From: Candidatus Methylacidithermus pantelleriae | GTDB lineage: Bacteria > Verrucomicrobiota > Verrucomicrobiia > Methylacidiphilales > Methylacidiphilaceae | Direction of reading: 5' to 3' | DNA: 35,954 nt | Assembly (NCBI RefSeq): GCF_905250085.1 | Contig: NZ_CAJNOB010000014.1 | Span: 1 to 35,954, forward strand | Part shown: piece by piece, positions 1-9,782 of the stretch | Layout of the letters: each line of letters starts with the position of its first letter | Numbering within the stretch: position 1 is the first letter of the stretch | Notes under the pieces: model-generated | What the model was told of the DNA's origin: nothing | Databases searched by the model: none | Seen by the model: the letters and a program-made list of their open reading frames with translations, nothing else | Program-made: the position numbers and the translations under genes

Positions 1-75
1 GTTCAAGCCCCGAACCGGAGGGCATGGAACTCTCGGGCGGTCAAGCCAAACCGCGGCAAGAAGGATCGCTTACGT
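1..75 (+). pseudogene. 5' fragment of IS200/IS605-type tnpB
   Basis: Bases 21-72 match, with only about four differences, the reverse complement of 35884-35935, which lies just ahead of the N-terminal region of the tnpB remnant at the right edge. The reading VKPNRGKKDR seen here corresponds to the start of that TnpB family. Similarity stops near base 75, so only the first few dozen codons remain and the rest is lost or unrecognisable. A partner tnpA, if present, would lie left of the window. No function is expected. The alternative, an unrelated shared repeat, is less likely because the same block precedes recognisable TnpB sequence in the other copy. Confidence 0.55.
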
Positions 76-1379
76 TTCTTTGGTGAAACGCGAGCCCGCA
101 TTTGGCAAAAAAACTCTCCTCAACCCCCCTGTACAGCGCCCCATCGCCGTCCGGACGCAAAACCTCTTCCGGTCTCGGCGTCAAACGTGCCTCAAATGGG
201 CACATGGGAAGCTCAGTCATGAATGGCTACAAGCGCCTTTTTGGAGCGGTTCTGTGCGGGTTTCTTCTCGGTAAAAGCCTGGCACACAATGAAACAATCT
301 CCTCAAAGGAGATCGCGCGACGATATCCTCGCTCACCTCATTGGGATGCACCACCAGGATCGATCGACTTTAGCCGGCCAATGCCGCTTTCCGGTACTCG
401 AAGCCCATCAGCCGGCGCAAGTACTCGGACCAGGATGAAGCCGGCCTTTGGATCACAGACCTGCCCAACAAGCCCTCTGCGATGGCCATGCATCGCAGAG
501 CCCAATCTCCCTGATGGCCGGGACGATCCGTAACGCTTTGCTTGAGAGCCAATGGGGAGAGCCCAAGCCGATTGCCTTTCCCAATTCACTGGTTCGCCGC
601 CGCTTGCACATCCGCGCCTAGAGGGCCACCCCATCGAGTTGTGAAGACTTTGCACCAACACCCACCGTTCCAGTTAGTAACGATTCTGCGGGAATAGGCA
701 CAGACCTCTCCCTCCACATCCGCTAACCCGTCTTGTGGCAAATACCCTGCCGCTTGGCCCACCTACGTAACTTCGTTCCGATGTACTTACTAAAGATAAA
801 GAACCTTATGTGTCCCTAGATTGTTTAGCTATGGGCAACTCTTTGGGACTTGCTAGCTCGCCTTATCCGCGTGGGCCAGCGAAAAGGAAAGGGGCAAGAC
901 TAAGCGAGCGATACCAGAGCTAGCTAACCTTTTCAACGTGGAGCATCCCGTCGCTGCGCGCCCCAGCGTTGTGGTCGCTCTAACCTGTCACCGAAAAGTA
1001 GAAGGTGCTTTTTGGAGCGTTCCAGGGCGACCGCCCCCCGCGCCTAAAGGATTCTGACATCCACCCAAACAAACGAAGTCGATACAAGCGCTTCTCTCTT
1101 TGATTCCGTTTGGATTCTTTGCTCTTCGGCTTGCCTAACCTGCAAGGTCGCCATGAGCTAGGTAACCCTACCAAGTCAGGTTTGCTTTTTTCTGTCCCGT
1201 CTAGGATAGGCATACCTGCATGGTGAGCTCGCGTGCCCTATGGAAGGATCCCAGGAGGTAAGCGGCGGGCGTATTCCTTGAGCGCTAAACCGCTCCAAGC
1301 CGGTCTAGAAGCCATAGGTCGTAGCAGGAGAACAATAGCCGGTTGTTCGTTTTTCGCCGCCAAAGATCCCAAGAACTGA
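76..1379. other. gene-poor stretch, nothing recognisable
   Basis: Both strands carry only short reading frames that overlap one another in several phases. The minus strand around 300-660 has a vaguely protein-like composition (for example WALRCMAIAEGLLG near 450) broken by stops and shifts, which could be an old pseudogene, but I cannot assign it. No RNA gene, clear terminator or repeat was seen apart from the tnpB scrap on the left. Confidence 0.5.
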
Positions 1380-2771
1380 CTACACCTTACGCAATGGAAG
1401 GAAATCACAGAGAGCCAAGAAAAGAGCATCTACCATCTGTTCTATTTCCTTGTCCGTAGCGCAATAGGGTGGCACCAAAATGAGGACATTCCCAATCCCC
1501 CGCGTCAATAGTCCATAGCGACGGGCCCTTTGACAAATTTTTGCGCCCAGTCTTAGCTCAGATGGCCACGGCTTCGCCGTGGCAAAATCTTCAACCAGTT
1601 CTACTGCGAGGACCGTTCCCTCCTGCCGGACATCTCCCACGTTAGGGTGCTCCCAAAATCTTCGGCTCAAGCGGGCAACCGCTGCCGAAACTTCTGCGAT
1701 TCGCTTTTTCCAGTAAACATCCTCTAAAAGGGAAAGGCTAGCCAAGGCACTCGCACAACCCGCCGGATAGGCTGTAAAACTGTGCCCATGGAGAAAGGCA
1801 CGAGATGGGCCGCCTCGGAAGGATGCAAAGATTTCCTGACGAACCAGCGTTGCTCCCAGCGGTAGAAGCCCCCCGGTAAGACCTTTTCCCAAGGCCACCA
1901 CATCCGCTATCACTCCCTCATGATGCGCTGCAAACATCCTACCTGTTCGACCAAAACCCGTAAAAACCTCGTCGAGGATGAGGGGAACTTCGAGACTTGC
2001 GCACAATGCAGCGGCCGCCCGGAGATACCCAGCCGGATGCATGCGCATGCCTGCCGCTGCTTGGACCTTGGGCTCCACGATCACCCCTGTACATCGGGAA
2101 GGATCCTTGGACAGCGTGCGTTCTAAGTCCCTTACACATTCCCATTGGCACTTCCGGTATAACCGCGCATCACGTTTTTCCGGCCGAGCCCGGTTATAAG
2201 GACAGCGATAGCAAGACGGGGAAGTCACCGGGCGGGAAGAGAAAAGAAGCTTACCAAACGGCGCATGAAAAACTGGGCTATTGCCGACGCTCATCGCGCC
2301 AACCGTGTCTCCATGGTAGCCTCCTTTGAGGCAGATGAAGTAGTCCCGCTCCCGGCCTTCTCGAATGCGGTGATACTGCCAAACAATCTTGATAGCCGCC
2401 TCCACCGCCGTAGATCCGTCGTCGGAAAAAAAGGCTCGGAACTCCACGGGAGAATCCTGGGCAAAGAGTTGGGACAACCTCTCTGCAAGAAGGATCGCAG
2501 AGGGATGGGTGAGCCCTAAAAAGGAAACGTGATCCAGCGTCCTCCATTGCGCACAAACCGCTTCGATTAACGCGGGGTTCCGATGACCGTAAAGATTGGT
2601 CCAAATGGAACTATTGCCGTCGAGATAGGCACGCCCTTCCTCGTCGTAGAGATAGCTCCCCTCACTTCCCACAATGACAGGAAAGGGATCTTCTGGATCA
2701 AACCACTCCTCGTAGAGCGTAAACGGATGCCAGACGAAGGTGCGATCTTTCCTTACCCAACTCACGGACAA
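1380..2771 (-). CDS. bioA: adenosylmethionine-8-amino-7-oxononanoate aminotransferase (BioA)
   Basis: PLP enzyme of biotin synthesis that transfers an amino group from S-adenosylmethionine to 7-keto-8-aminopelargonate, giving 7,8-diaminopelargonate in the cytoplasm. The 463-residue product is of usual family length. It shows WHPFT at 14-18, GGYHGDT at 150-156, the cofactor-binding Asp in LDEVFTGFGRTG (Asp267) and the Schiff-base Lys in LGKGLTGG (Lys296). An insert around 187-212 carries two Cys pairs (CYRC and CQWEC), a possible metal-binding loop; that is my inference. The start overlaps the end of bioF by 10 bases, so the two are probably one transcriptional unit with coupled translation. 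bioB and bioD are not in the window. Confidence 0.96.
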   Translation of the reverse strand: MSVSWVRKDRTFVWHPFTLYEEWFDPEDPFPVIVGSEGSYLYDEEGRAYLDGNSSIWTNLYGHRNPALIEAVCAQWRTLDHVSFLGLTHPSAILLAERLSQLFAQDSPVEFRAFFSDDGSTAVEAAIKIVWQYHRIREGRERDYFICLKGGYHGDTVGAMSVGNSPVFHAPFGKLLFSSRPVTSPSCYRCPYNRARPEKRDARLYRKCQWECVRDLERTLSKDPSRCTGVIVEPKVQAAAGMRMHPAGYLRAAAALCASLEVPLILDEVFTGFGRTGRMFAAHHEGVIADVVALGKGLTGGLLPLGATLVRQEIFASFRGGPSRAFLHGHSFTAYPAGCASALASLSLLEDVYWKKRIAEVSAAVARLSRRFWEHPNVGDVRQEGTVLAVELVEDFATAKPWPSELRLGAKICQRARRYGLLTRGIGNVLILVPPYCATDKEIEQMVDALFLALCDFLPLRKV

Positions 2772-3910
2772 ATCCCCATGTGTCGGAGAATCGCCAAAAG
2801 CCCGGCCATGTCGGCAGGCTTGTGCTCGCTTGTGACACTTATGCGCAACCGCGCCTTCCCTCTGGGAACGGTCGGATACCGGATCGCTGGGACATAGAAC
2901 CCTTCTTCCTGCAATCGAGAAGCCATCTCCATGGCTTTGCTCTCGGCTCCCACAACAATGGGAAGAATGGCGGAAGAACCATCCGGATTGATGAACCGGA
3001 TGTTATCCCACAGTTGATTCCTTCTCCTAGCTCCCTCTTCCGAGTGAAGAATCTTGAGCGCCTCCAAGGCAGCAGCGACCATGGCCGGAGACAAGGCGGT
3101 AGAATACATTAGCGACCGAGCTGAATGCAAAAGCCACTGGATGACTTCCCGAGAGGCAGCCACATAGGCCCCCATGCTCCCCAGCACTTTCCCTAGGGTC
3201 CCCAAGTGAAACTCGATTCTCGAAGCGACCCCTAGCTCCGAACCCAAGCCGGCTCCCGCTTTTCCGTAAATCCCTGTAGCATGGGCCTCATCGAGTAAAA
3301 GCCAGGCGCCGTACCGGTCCTTAAGTTCAACAAGGTCCTGCAAAGGAGCGACATCTCCGTCCATCGAATAGACGGATTCAGCGACAACGAGAATCCTGCG
3401 GTTTTTTTTTGAGTAGCGGGTCAACACCCGTTGAAGAGCGTCCAAATCGCTGTGAGAAAACACCCGGACCAAAGCCCGAGAGAGCCGCGCTCCGTCCCAA
3501 AGGGAAGCGTGGGAAAACTCATCCAGAACCACAAGATCCCCGGGGCCCACCAAAGCCCGGATCGTACCTAAAGCTGCTGCATACCCGCTGGAAAAAAGAC
3601 AGGCCGCTTCCGTTCCCTTCCAACGGGCGATCTCTTCTTCTAGCTGGGTGTGTAGGCCCAACTGGCCACAAACGAGAGGGGAAGCGCCCGCACCGGCACC
3701 AAACTTCTCAACCGCTTCGCAGCTTTTTTCCCGTACTCTCGGATGGCAGGAGAGCCCAAGATAATCGTTTGAGGCAAAGCTTACATAGAGCCGCCCCTCT
3801 TGCGAAAGATGTCTGGGGGTTCGCCCTTCAAAGGTGATCCGAAACCGTTCCAGCCCTCTCTGGCGAAAGCTGGCCAGTTTTTCCCGGAAGCTGGTTTCCC
3901 CACTACCCAT
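2762..3910 (-). CDS. bioF: 8-amino-7-oxononanoate synthase (BioF)
   Basis: PLP-dependent alpha-oxoamine synthase that condenses a pimeloyl thioester with L-alanine to give 8-amino-7-oxononanoate, the substrate for the product of the next gene. The 382 residues match the family. Visible are SFASNDYLGL near 44-53, SSGYAAALG near 107-115, SMDGD at 182-186, the cofactor Asp in LLLDEAH (Asp207) and the PLP Lys in HLGTLGKVLGS (Lys241). The family also contains 2-amino-3-ketobutyrate ligase and 5-aminolevulinate synthase, but the overlap with bioA makes the biotin role by far the best reading. The ATG at 3910 has no strong ribosome-binding site; a 65-base gap separates it from the amidohydrolase upstream. 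Confidence 0.95.
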   Translation of the reverse strand: MGSGETSFREKLASFRQRGLERFRITFEGRTPRHLSQEGRLYVSFASNDYLGLSCHPRVREKSCEAVEKFGAGAGASPLVCGQLGLHTQLEEEIARWKGTEAACLFSSGYAAALGTIRALVGPGDLVVLDEFSHASLWDGARLSRALVRVFSHSDLDALQRVLTRYSKKNRRILVVAESVYSMDGDVAPLQDLVELKDRYGAWLLLDEAHATGIYGKAGAGLGSELGVASRIEFHLGTLGKVLGSMGAYVAASREVIQWLLHSARSLMYSTALSPAMVAAALEALKILHSEEGARRRNQLWDNIRFINPDGSSAILPIVVGAESKAMEMASRLQEEGFYVPAIRYPTVPRGKARLRISVTSEHKPADMAGLLAILRHMGICP

Positions 3911-3975
3911 GATCTACAATGAAGCGCGGGCAAAAGATGAGCTTCTGTCCTCAAAATCTCGCATGCCATCCAAGG

Positions 3976-5253
3976 TTACGAGTCGGGAGCCACTAATACG
4001 TTTCCCCCGACCATAACCAATCGGGGTGGGGTTTTCCCCTCAATGACACATTCCCACGGATCCTCGCCCGGTTCCCAAGGAAAAGCCACAAGATCCGCTA
4101 CCGCTCCCGTCTCGATTGTCCCCAGGCTTGGCTTTTTCTGCAAAATTTTTCCTGCCTTTCCCGTCACCATCCACCACCATTGAGCTGGCGCTATACCCGG
4201 ATGGATCCTGCGAGCCAGGCGAATCTCTTCCCTTAGGTCCAGAGTGTCATTACTGGCCAGGCTGTCGGTTCCGAGAAGTACTGGAACCCCCAAGCTTGTC
4301 CATTCCGTTAATGGAAACGCGTCATGACCGAAAAAGGCGTGGCTTTTAGGACAGTGAACCAAGGTAGCGCCACTTTGAACTACGGTATCTTGATCCTCTT
4401 TCTGCAGGTAATTCGCGTGAACCAGAATCGCTCGAGGGCTAAGAATTCCCTGCTTCGCCAAAACGCCTAAGGGAGAAGTCTTGCCACAATCCCTGCAGTC
4501 TCTTCCCAGTCCCCTCATCAACTCATAAAGCGGCCCTTTGGCTTGGCGAAACATCTCATACTCCTCCTGCGATTCGGCTACATGAGTGGTCCACAGGAGA
4601 TTCAATTGATCGGCACATCGTGCCACCAAGCGATACAAATGTTCCGAAACCGTATACGGAGCATGGGGCGCCAAGCCTACCCTCTGCATGGGGGAGTGCT
4701 GGCACAAGAGACTTTTCCAGAAGCCTGCCAACCGTTCCTCGCTCCACGGAGAAACTCGGATATCGAGAAGCTCTAAAAAGTGGATCGTGCGTAGGAGAGG
4801 CTTTTCCTCAAGTAAAATCTCTGGGAACGCCTCAATGTTGGCAACCGTCGTTGTTCCAGAAGCAAGCAAAAGCTCATAGCCCCGACGGATGGCCGATACC
4901 AGCCCTTCTCGAGTAAGCTTCGATTTTTCTTCCACGATGCGCCGGATCCAATCCGAAAAGCTTTGGCGAGGTAACCTTCCCTGTAACCCGGTATAATCCA
5001 GGTGGCAATGAGCGTTAATGAAGCCCGGGGTCACAATCGCCCCGTCGAGCTCCCACAGCTTGCCTCTCCTTTTTCGTCGTCGCCGGCCCAAGGGACCTAC
5101 CTCTACGATCCGGTCTCCACGGACAAAGACAAAGCCCGGTTGGTACAACCGCTGTACTCCGATTAAGACGACAGAGGCCCGGATGGTGCACTCTTGCGTT
5201 TTTGGGTCCCTCAACCTGGAGAAAAGGCCCGAATTGTGGGGACACAAAGGCAT
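3976..5253 (-). CDS. amidohydrolase, aminohydrolase/chlorohydrolase (SsnA/MtaD-like) family
   Basis: Cytoplasmic TIM-barrel metal hydrolase of the superfamily that deaminates ring substrates such as S-adenosylhomocysteine, methylthioadenosine, aminofutalosine or guanine. The 425 residues contain NAHCHLD (His82 and His84), LAPHAPY (His197), TTHVAES (His224) and GTDSLASND (Asp330), the complete metal-binding and catalytic set. A small beta domain at about 25-75 precedes the barrel (GAIVTPGFINAH), as in the family. The substrate cannot be read from sequence; aminodeoxyfutalosine or S-adenosylhomocysteine are plausible. The first 20 residues are poorly typed and the true start may be slightly downstream. 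It lies head to tail with bioF and the PAP2 gene, all on the minus strand. Confidence 0.85.
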   Translation of the reverse strand: MPLCPHNSGLFSRLRDPKTQECTIRASVVLIGVQRLYQPGFVFVRGDRIVEVGPLGRRRRKRRGKLWELDGAIVTPGFINAHCHLDYTGLQGRLPRQSFSDWIRRIVEEKSKLTREGLVSAIRRGYELLLASGTTTVANIEAFPEILLEEKPLLRTIHFLELLDIRVSPWSEERLAGFWKSLLCQHSPMQRVGLAPHAPYTVSEHLYRLVARCADQLNLLWTTHVAESQEEYEMFRQAKGPLYELMRGLGRDCRDCGKTSPLGVLAKQGILSPRAILVHANYLQKEDQDTVVQSGATLVHCPKSHAFFGHDAFPLTEWTSLGVPVLLGTDSLASNDTLDLREEIRLARRIHPGIAPAQWWWMVTGKAGKILQKKPSLGTIETGAVADLVAFPWEPGEDPWECVIEGKTPPRLVMVGGNVLVAPDS

Positions 5254-5358
5254 TGCTTGCGCAGGTTGCGCCCGACACCTCTCCAGGCATTCTTAAACTT
5301 CCTTAGGGTCACAAGCAAGACCCAAGGAAAAAAACCTCCTACCTTTTCGAGTTTTGCT

Positions 5359-6000
5359 TCAGGAGTTGTTGCCGCGCGTTTTGGCTACCAGATCGGGATG
5401 ATCGATCAAGATTGTGGGAAAAAGACTGCGCCCAAGAACGACCCACAGGTGGCGAAAGATCCAGAGAAGCAAGCGCGCGTATGCCCATCCAAGCAGCCAG
5501 GATCCGATCACATCGGTCGGATAATGGTGGCCACCGTAGACCCGGGAATAACCCACTAGAAACGCCCAAATCCATAGGAGCCGTCCCCAAGGAAAGTAAA
5601 AGGCACTGGTTACGGTTGCTAGGGCGGCGGTGTTACAAGCATGTCCGGAAGGAAACGACCGAAAAGGGCCTTTCTGGGAGGATTGGGACCATCGCACGCC
5701 TAGCTTGTCCACTACCCGAACGCCTGCCAGGGCTTGGTAAGGCCGAGGACGCGCAAAGAAGCTTTTGAGGGGACCACTGATACCCAGGTCTCCAATGAGA
5801 AAAACGGAAAGCGCGACAGCGACAAAAGCTCGCTCACGAAATCGCCCCAAGCTGACAAGCACCAGTCCCACAACGATTAGACCCCAAAGGAAAAAGTGGA
5901 AATCCGAAAGGGTGACCATCCACGGATCAAGCTTTGGATGAGCCAAGGTCACATTAATCGTTCGAAGAAGCCAGAGATCCCACTGCCAAAGGGTTTGCAC
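5359..6000 (-). CDS. PAP2-family membrane phosphatase
   Basis: Integral membrane acid phosphatase of the PAP2 superfamily, acting on lipid phosphates such as undecaprenyl pyrophosphate or phosphatidic acid. All three active-site signatures are present in order: the first with Lys79 and ARPRP (83-87), PSGH at 117-120, and SRVYGGHHYPTD at 152-163. Hydrophobic stretches at about 38-52, 58-72, 125-150 and 165-185 fit a multi-pass protein with the active site facing the periplasm. The most upstream start is GTG at 6000, with only a weak ribosome-binding site. The 105-base gap to the amidohydrolase allows co-transcription. The exact substrate is not predictable. Confidence 0.88.
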   Translation of the reverse strand: MQTLWQWDLWLLRTINVTLAHPKLDPWMVTLSDFHFFLWGLIVVGLVLVSLGRFRERAFVAVALSVFLIGDLGISGPLKSFFARPRPYQALAGVRVVDKLGVRWSQSSQKGPFRSFPSGHACNTAALATVTSAFYFPWGRLLWIWAFLVGYSRVYGGHHYPTDVIGSWLLGWAYARLLLWIFRHLWVVLGRSLFPTILIDHPDLVAKTRGNNS

Positions 6001-6238
6001 GGAAGAATAGCGTTCTTGTTTTCGCTACCAAAAAGAAACAGCCTGCCGATCTAGAAGATTTTTCCCAAAGCCCCTACCTATGCCACGTTTGGCATTAAAA
6101 GAGAGGACCGACAACATCCTTCTATCGCCCACAAGCCCCAGCTACGTTCTAACGCTAGGGAAGACGATCCTCCGCAAAAAGAACTGCCTTGCCTAGGCCT
6201 GCCTCCTCTTTTCTGGAACCCATCTTTTGACTCGCCCT

Positions 6239-8365
6239 TTAAGAGGATCGACCCAGGCGGTATAGCCGCAGGGCGTTTCCCAGCACAAAGAGGTCCGAAA
6301 GCCCCATGGCCGCAGCACAAACCACGGGGGAAACCCATCCGACAACTGCGAGGGGAATCGCTGAAGCGTTATAGAAAAAAGCCCAGAAAAGGTTTTGTCG
6401 AATCGTGCGCAAGGTGGCCAAAGCAAGCTGCAGCACAAAGGGGATGTTTTCAATCTCTGCTCGAAGGAGCACCACATCCGATGATTCTTTCGCAAGATCC
6501 GTCGCTCCCAGTACAGCGATCCCTAAATCGGCTTGCGCTAAGGCCGGTGCGTCATTAATCCCATCCCCCACAAAAGCAACCCGTCTCCCCTGCTCTTGCC
6601 ATCGGGCAATCGCTTGCGCCTTTTCGTGAGGCCGGACTTCTGCTATCACCTCATCCGGATGTAAACCGACCTTCCGAGCAAAAGCCAAGGTGGCTTCCCG
6701 GGAATCACCCGACAGAAGGCCTACTCGGAAGCCTTGTTTTCGAAGCTCGGTGATTACGCGGGCAGCCTCCTCCTTGGGCTCGGAACCTATTCGAACCCAA
6801 GCGATAAGTGTACCCTCCACCGCAAGCCCGATCCTCGATCCATTCTCCCGGCTCCCTTCTGGAAGGCTAACTCCGCACGATGAAAGCCAATGAAAATTGC
6901 CCAATCGCACGCGCTTGCCATTCCAGATTCCCTCGACCCCTGAGCCGCGTTCTTCCCTCCAATGGGAAATTTCGACGAAGGGAAACTGGCTAAAATGGCG
7001 AGTAATGGCCTGGCTCACCGGATGGTGGCTCGACCACGCAAGCGAGCGGAAAAGGGAACCGGCCTCTTTCTCCTCGGCACTGCTCACCACCAGCTCTTCC
7101 ACAAAGAGGCCGGCACGGGAAAGCGTTCCCGTTTTATCGAAAATAACCGTGTCAATGTTTCCACACTTTTCCAAAGCAAGCGCGTCACGAATAAGAATCC
7201 CGCGGTGAGCCGCCACGTTCGCCGCCACCATGATTGCGGCCGGGGTAGCCAACCCCATGGCACAGGGACAAGCAACAATCAAAACCGAAACTGCCCGGAT
7301 CCAAGCACTCTCCCACCCAATCGGATGAATCTGACCCCAGAAAAGCGCGGTTGCCCCCGCAAGTAACACTACCACGACCACAAAAATGTTACTGACCTTG
7401 TCCACGAATCGCTGAACGGAAGCACGACTACTCTGTGCCCGCTCAACCACGCGGGCAATGTGGGCGAGAACCGTGTCCGATCCGGCTGCCTTCACCTCGA
7501 CAAGCACGCGACCATCCAAATTGGTCGTGCCAGCGAAAACCGGTTCTCCAGGACCCTTAGAAACGGGTTGGGCTTCGCCACTGAGCATGCTTTCATCAAG
7601 CGTGGTCGTCCCTTCTACAATGGTCCCATCCACCGGAACACGATCCCCCGGTCGCAAGACCACACGGTCGCCCGGGCGGACCCTCCATAACTCGCGGAGC
7701 TCTTCCTTCCCATCGGGCAAGAGCACCATCGCCCGATCGGGAGCCAGCGACAGCAGTCCCCGCAAGGCTCCGGTCGCCCTTTCGGTGGCCCGGTGCTCAA
7801 GCCAGTGTCCAATTCCGACAAGCGTGATAATGGCTGCAGCTTCATCAAAATACAGGTGATGAACTGCCGAAGGTCGTAAGAGCCCATAAAAACTAAGGAA
7901 AAAGGCCGCGCTACTTCCAAGAGCCACCAGAGTGTCCATGTTCAACCGGCCCTGCCGGGCTTGCCGCCAAGCTCCTTGATAAAAAGGGGCACCGGTGACA
8001 AACTGCACCGGCAAGGCCATCGCTAGCTGAACCCATCCTGGCCATCCCTCTTCCATCGGGCCAAACCACTCCCACAAAAAGAGAAGAGAAGTAAAAAATC
8101 CTCCAATGATAATTCTTTGCTTCCAACCAATGAGATCCTTACGACCCTCCGAAAGAGGGGTCGCCTCGTACCCAGCTTCCTGCACGGCTTGAAGAAGCTC
8201 TGGCAACGGGGGAGCGTCTCCCTTGCCCTCTACTGTGGCGCAGGCTGTTTCCAATTCCACCGAAACCCGCGCGACCCCATCGACCCGTTCTAAAGCCTCA
8301 CGGACATGCCGAGCACAGTTCGCACAACTCATGCCTTGCACGCGCAAAGTGGTGCGATATCCCAT
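6239..8365 (-). CDS. copA: copper-type P1B heavy-metal transporting ATPase
   Basis: Inner-membrane pump that exports heavy metal, most likely Cu(I), with ATP. The 708 residues show one N-terminal metal-binding domain with GMSCANC (Cys14 and Cys17), the actuator motif LSGEA at 261-265, the transmembrane metal site CPC at 366-368, the phosphorylated Asp410 in DKTGT, the HP motif (448-449) and GDGIND at 600-605. YN at 665-666, a P1B-1 copper hallmark, is present, but the last membrane helix reads MGLSD (687-691) where classical CopA has MxxSS, so specificity is not certain. No copper regulator or chaperone lies beside it; the nearest regulator is the MerR-like gene beyond asd. The ATG has only a weak AGG upstream. 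Confidence 0.93.
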   Translation of the reverse strand: MGYRTTLRVQGMSCANCARHVREALERVDGVARVSVELETACATVEGKGDAPPLPELLQAVQEAGYEATPLSEGRKDLIGWKQRIIIGGFFTSLLFLWEWFGPMEEGWPGWVQLAMALPVQFVTGAPFYQGAWRQARQGRLNMDTLVALGSSAAFFLSFYGLLRPSAVHHLYFDEAAAIITLVGIGHWLEHRATERATGALRGLLSLAPDRAMVLLPDGKEELRELWRVRPGDRVVLRPGDRVPVDGTIVEGTTTLDESMLSGEAQPVSKGPGEPVFAGTTNLDGRVLVEVKAAGSDTVLAHIARVVERAQSSRASVQRFVDKVSNIFVVVVVLLAGATALFWGQIHPIGWESAWIRAVSVLIVACPCAMGLATPAAIMVAANVAAHRGILIRDALALEKCGNIDTVIFDKTGTLSRAGLFVEELVVSSAEEKEAGSLFRSLAWSSHHPVSQAITRHFSQFPFVEISHWREERGSGVEGIWNGKRVRLGNFHWLSSCGVSLPEGSRENGSRIGLAVEGTLIAWVRIGSEPKEEAARVITELRKQGFRVGLLSGDSREATLAFARKVGLHPDEVIAEVRPHEKAQAIARWQEQGRRVAFVGDGINDAPALAQADLGIAVLGATDLAKESSDVVLLRAEIENIPFVLQLALATLRTIRQNLFWAFFYNASAIPLAVVGWVSPVVCAAAMGLSDLFVLGNALRLYRLGRSS

Positions 8366-8582
8366 TTTACCTAGGAGGATACGACTGTCGGTGGGTCCTG
8401 CCTATTGCCTCTTTTCCCATGGCCCCCGGGCCGGATGAGAGTAGCCCTTTGGAACAAGTCTTTCTTACAAATAGAATAGCGCTTTATCCCATCTCTCCCA
8501 AAAAGCTCATTCCTTCCCAGAATTCGCTCCGTTTTACCCACCCCACGCACCCCATCCGGAACCCCAAAACCCATAGAAAGTT

Positions 8583-9707
8583 CTATCCCTCGCAACGAGC
8601 CCCGGAGAGATGTTCCAAGATCTGGATCGCGTTCCACGCAGCTCCTTTTAGGAGCTGATCACCGGCAAGGAAAAAGGCAAGCCCATGGGGATGGGAAGGA
8701 TCTTCCCGGATTCGACCTACCAGAACCTCTAACCTCCCGGCAGCATCCACCGGCATAGGAAAGGTATTTGACTCCCGATCATCCACCACGCGAACGCCCG
8801 GAGCCTGGGACAGCAACTTCCGTGCCTCTTCCGCGGAGAGCTTCTCTTCTGTCTCCACCACAACGGCCTCACAATGAGCCCGGAAAACCGGCACCCGTAC
8901 ACAGGTAGCACACACCCCTAGATCTGGCTCGTGAAAAATCTTTCGCAGTTCCCTCGCTACCTTGTTCTCCTCTTCGTTGAAACCGTCAGGACCGATCGGG
9001 GAATCGTGGCTAAAAACATTAAACGCGATCGGATGACGAAATACCTGCCTGACTACTGGCAAACCTCGCACATAGGCACGGACTTGCCGGTGAAGCTCCT
9101 CAAGCCCTCGAGCTCCAGCTCCGCTTGCCGCTTGATAGGTCGCTACAATCACACGGCGAATCCGGGCCTGCAAGTGCAACGGCCAAAGCACAACGGAGAG
9201 TAGCGCCGTAGTGCAGTTAGGGTTTGCCACAATTGCTGGATGATGCGCCAAATCCCCCGGATTGACCTCTGGTACTACAAGGGGCACACTAGGGTCATAC
9301 CGGTACGCACTTGAGTTATCAATGACCACTGCCCCGCTGCGAATCGCCTCGGGAACATATAAAAGCGATCGTTCTCTCCCTGCGCTAAAAAGAGCAAAGT
9401 CAATCCCCTCGAAGGCTCCCGGTGAGACTGTCCGAACCTCCAACTCCTGAGAGCCAACGGAAATTCGTCGCCCTCGAGAGTTTTCCGAAGCAAATAGCCG
9501 TAATTCCTTAAGGGGAAAATGTCGCAGCTCAAGCAACCGGATCATTTCCCGGCCTACTGCCCCTGTGGCTCCGACAATGGCGACACGAAAGGATTGCACA
9601 AGCTTCAATGGTACGCCTTTTGCGACGCCACTCAATGAAAGTTTCAAAGCCAATTCCCCAATACCGGCAGGACCGCACCTTTGCCTGGAAATCTCCGGCA
9701 TGATCAT
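8583..9707 (-). CDS. asd: aspartate-semialdehyde dehydrogenase
   Basis: NADPH-dependent reduction of aspartyl-4-phosphate to aspartate semialdehyde, the branch step toward lysine, diaminopimelate, threonine and methionine, in the cytoplasm. The protein has the nucleotide-binding GATGAVG (46-52 from the far start) and the catalytic Cys in NPNCTT (Cys165), and ends with the family's GLAFFLAGDQLLKGAAWNA helix. The ATG at 9707 gives about 37 extra residues; an in-frame GTG at 9599 gives the usual start immediately before FRVAIVG. The ATG has GGAAAAGGA just upstream, so the longer form cannot be excluded. The gene is divergent from the MerR-like gene, with about 75 bases between them. Confidence 0.95.
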   Translation of the reverse strand: MIMPEISRQRCGPAGIGELALKLSLSGVAKGVPLKLVQSFRVAIVGATGAVGREMIRLLELRHFPLKELRLFASENSRGRRISVGSQELEVRTVSPGAFEGIDFALFSAGRERSLLYVPEAIRSGAVVIDNSSAYRYDPSVPLVVPEVNPGDLAHHPAIVANPNCTTALLSVVLWPLHLQARIRRVIVATYQAASGAGARGLEELHRQVRAYVRGLPVVRQVFRHPIAFNVFSHDSPIGPDGFNEEENKVARELRKIFHEPDLGVCATCVRVPVFRAHCEAVVVETEEKLSAEEARKLLSQAPGVRVVDDRESNTFPMPVDAAGRLEVLVGRIREDPSHPHGLAFFLAGDQLLKGAAWNAIQILEHLSGARCEG

Positions 9708-9782
9708 TCCTTTTCCAAAGGGGTCATTTTTTGTTTATGGTGGTAACCTCAAGTGGCTACAAGAGTTTCCTAGGAAAGCACG

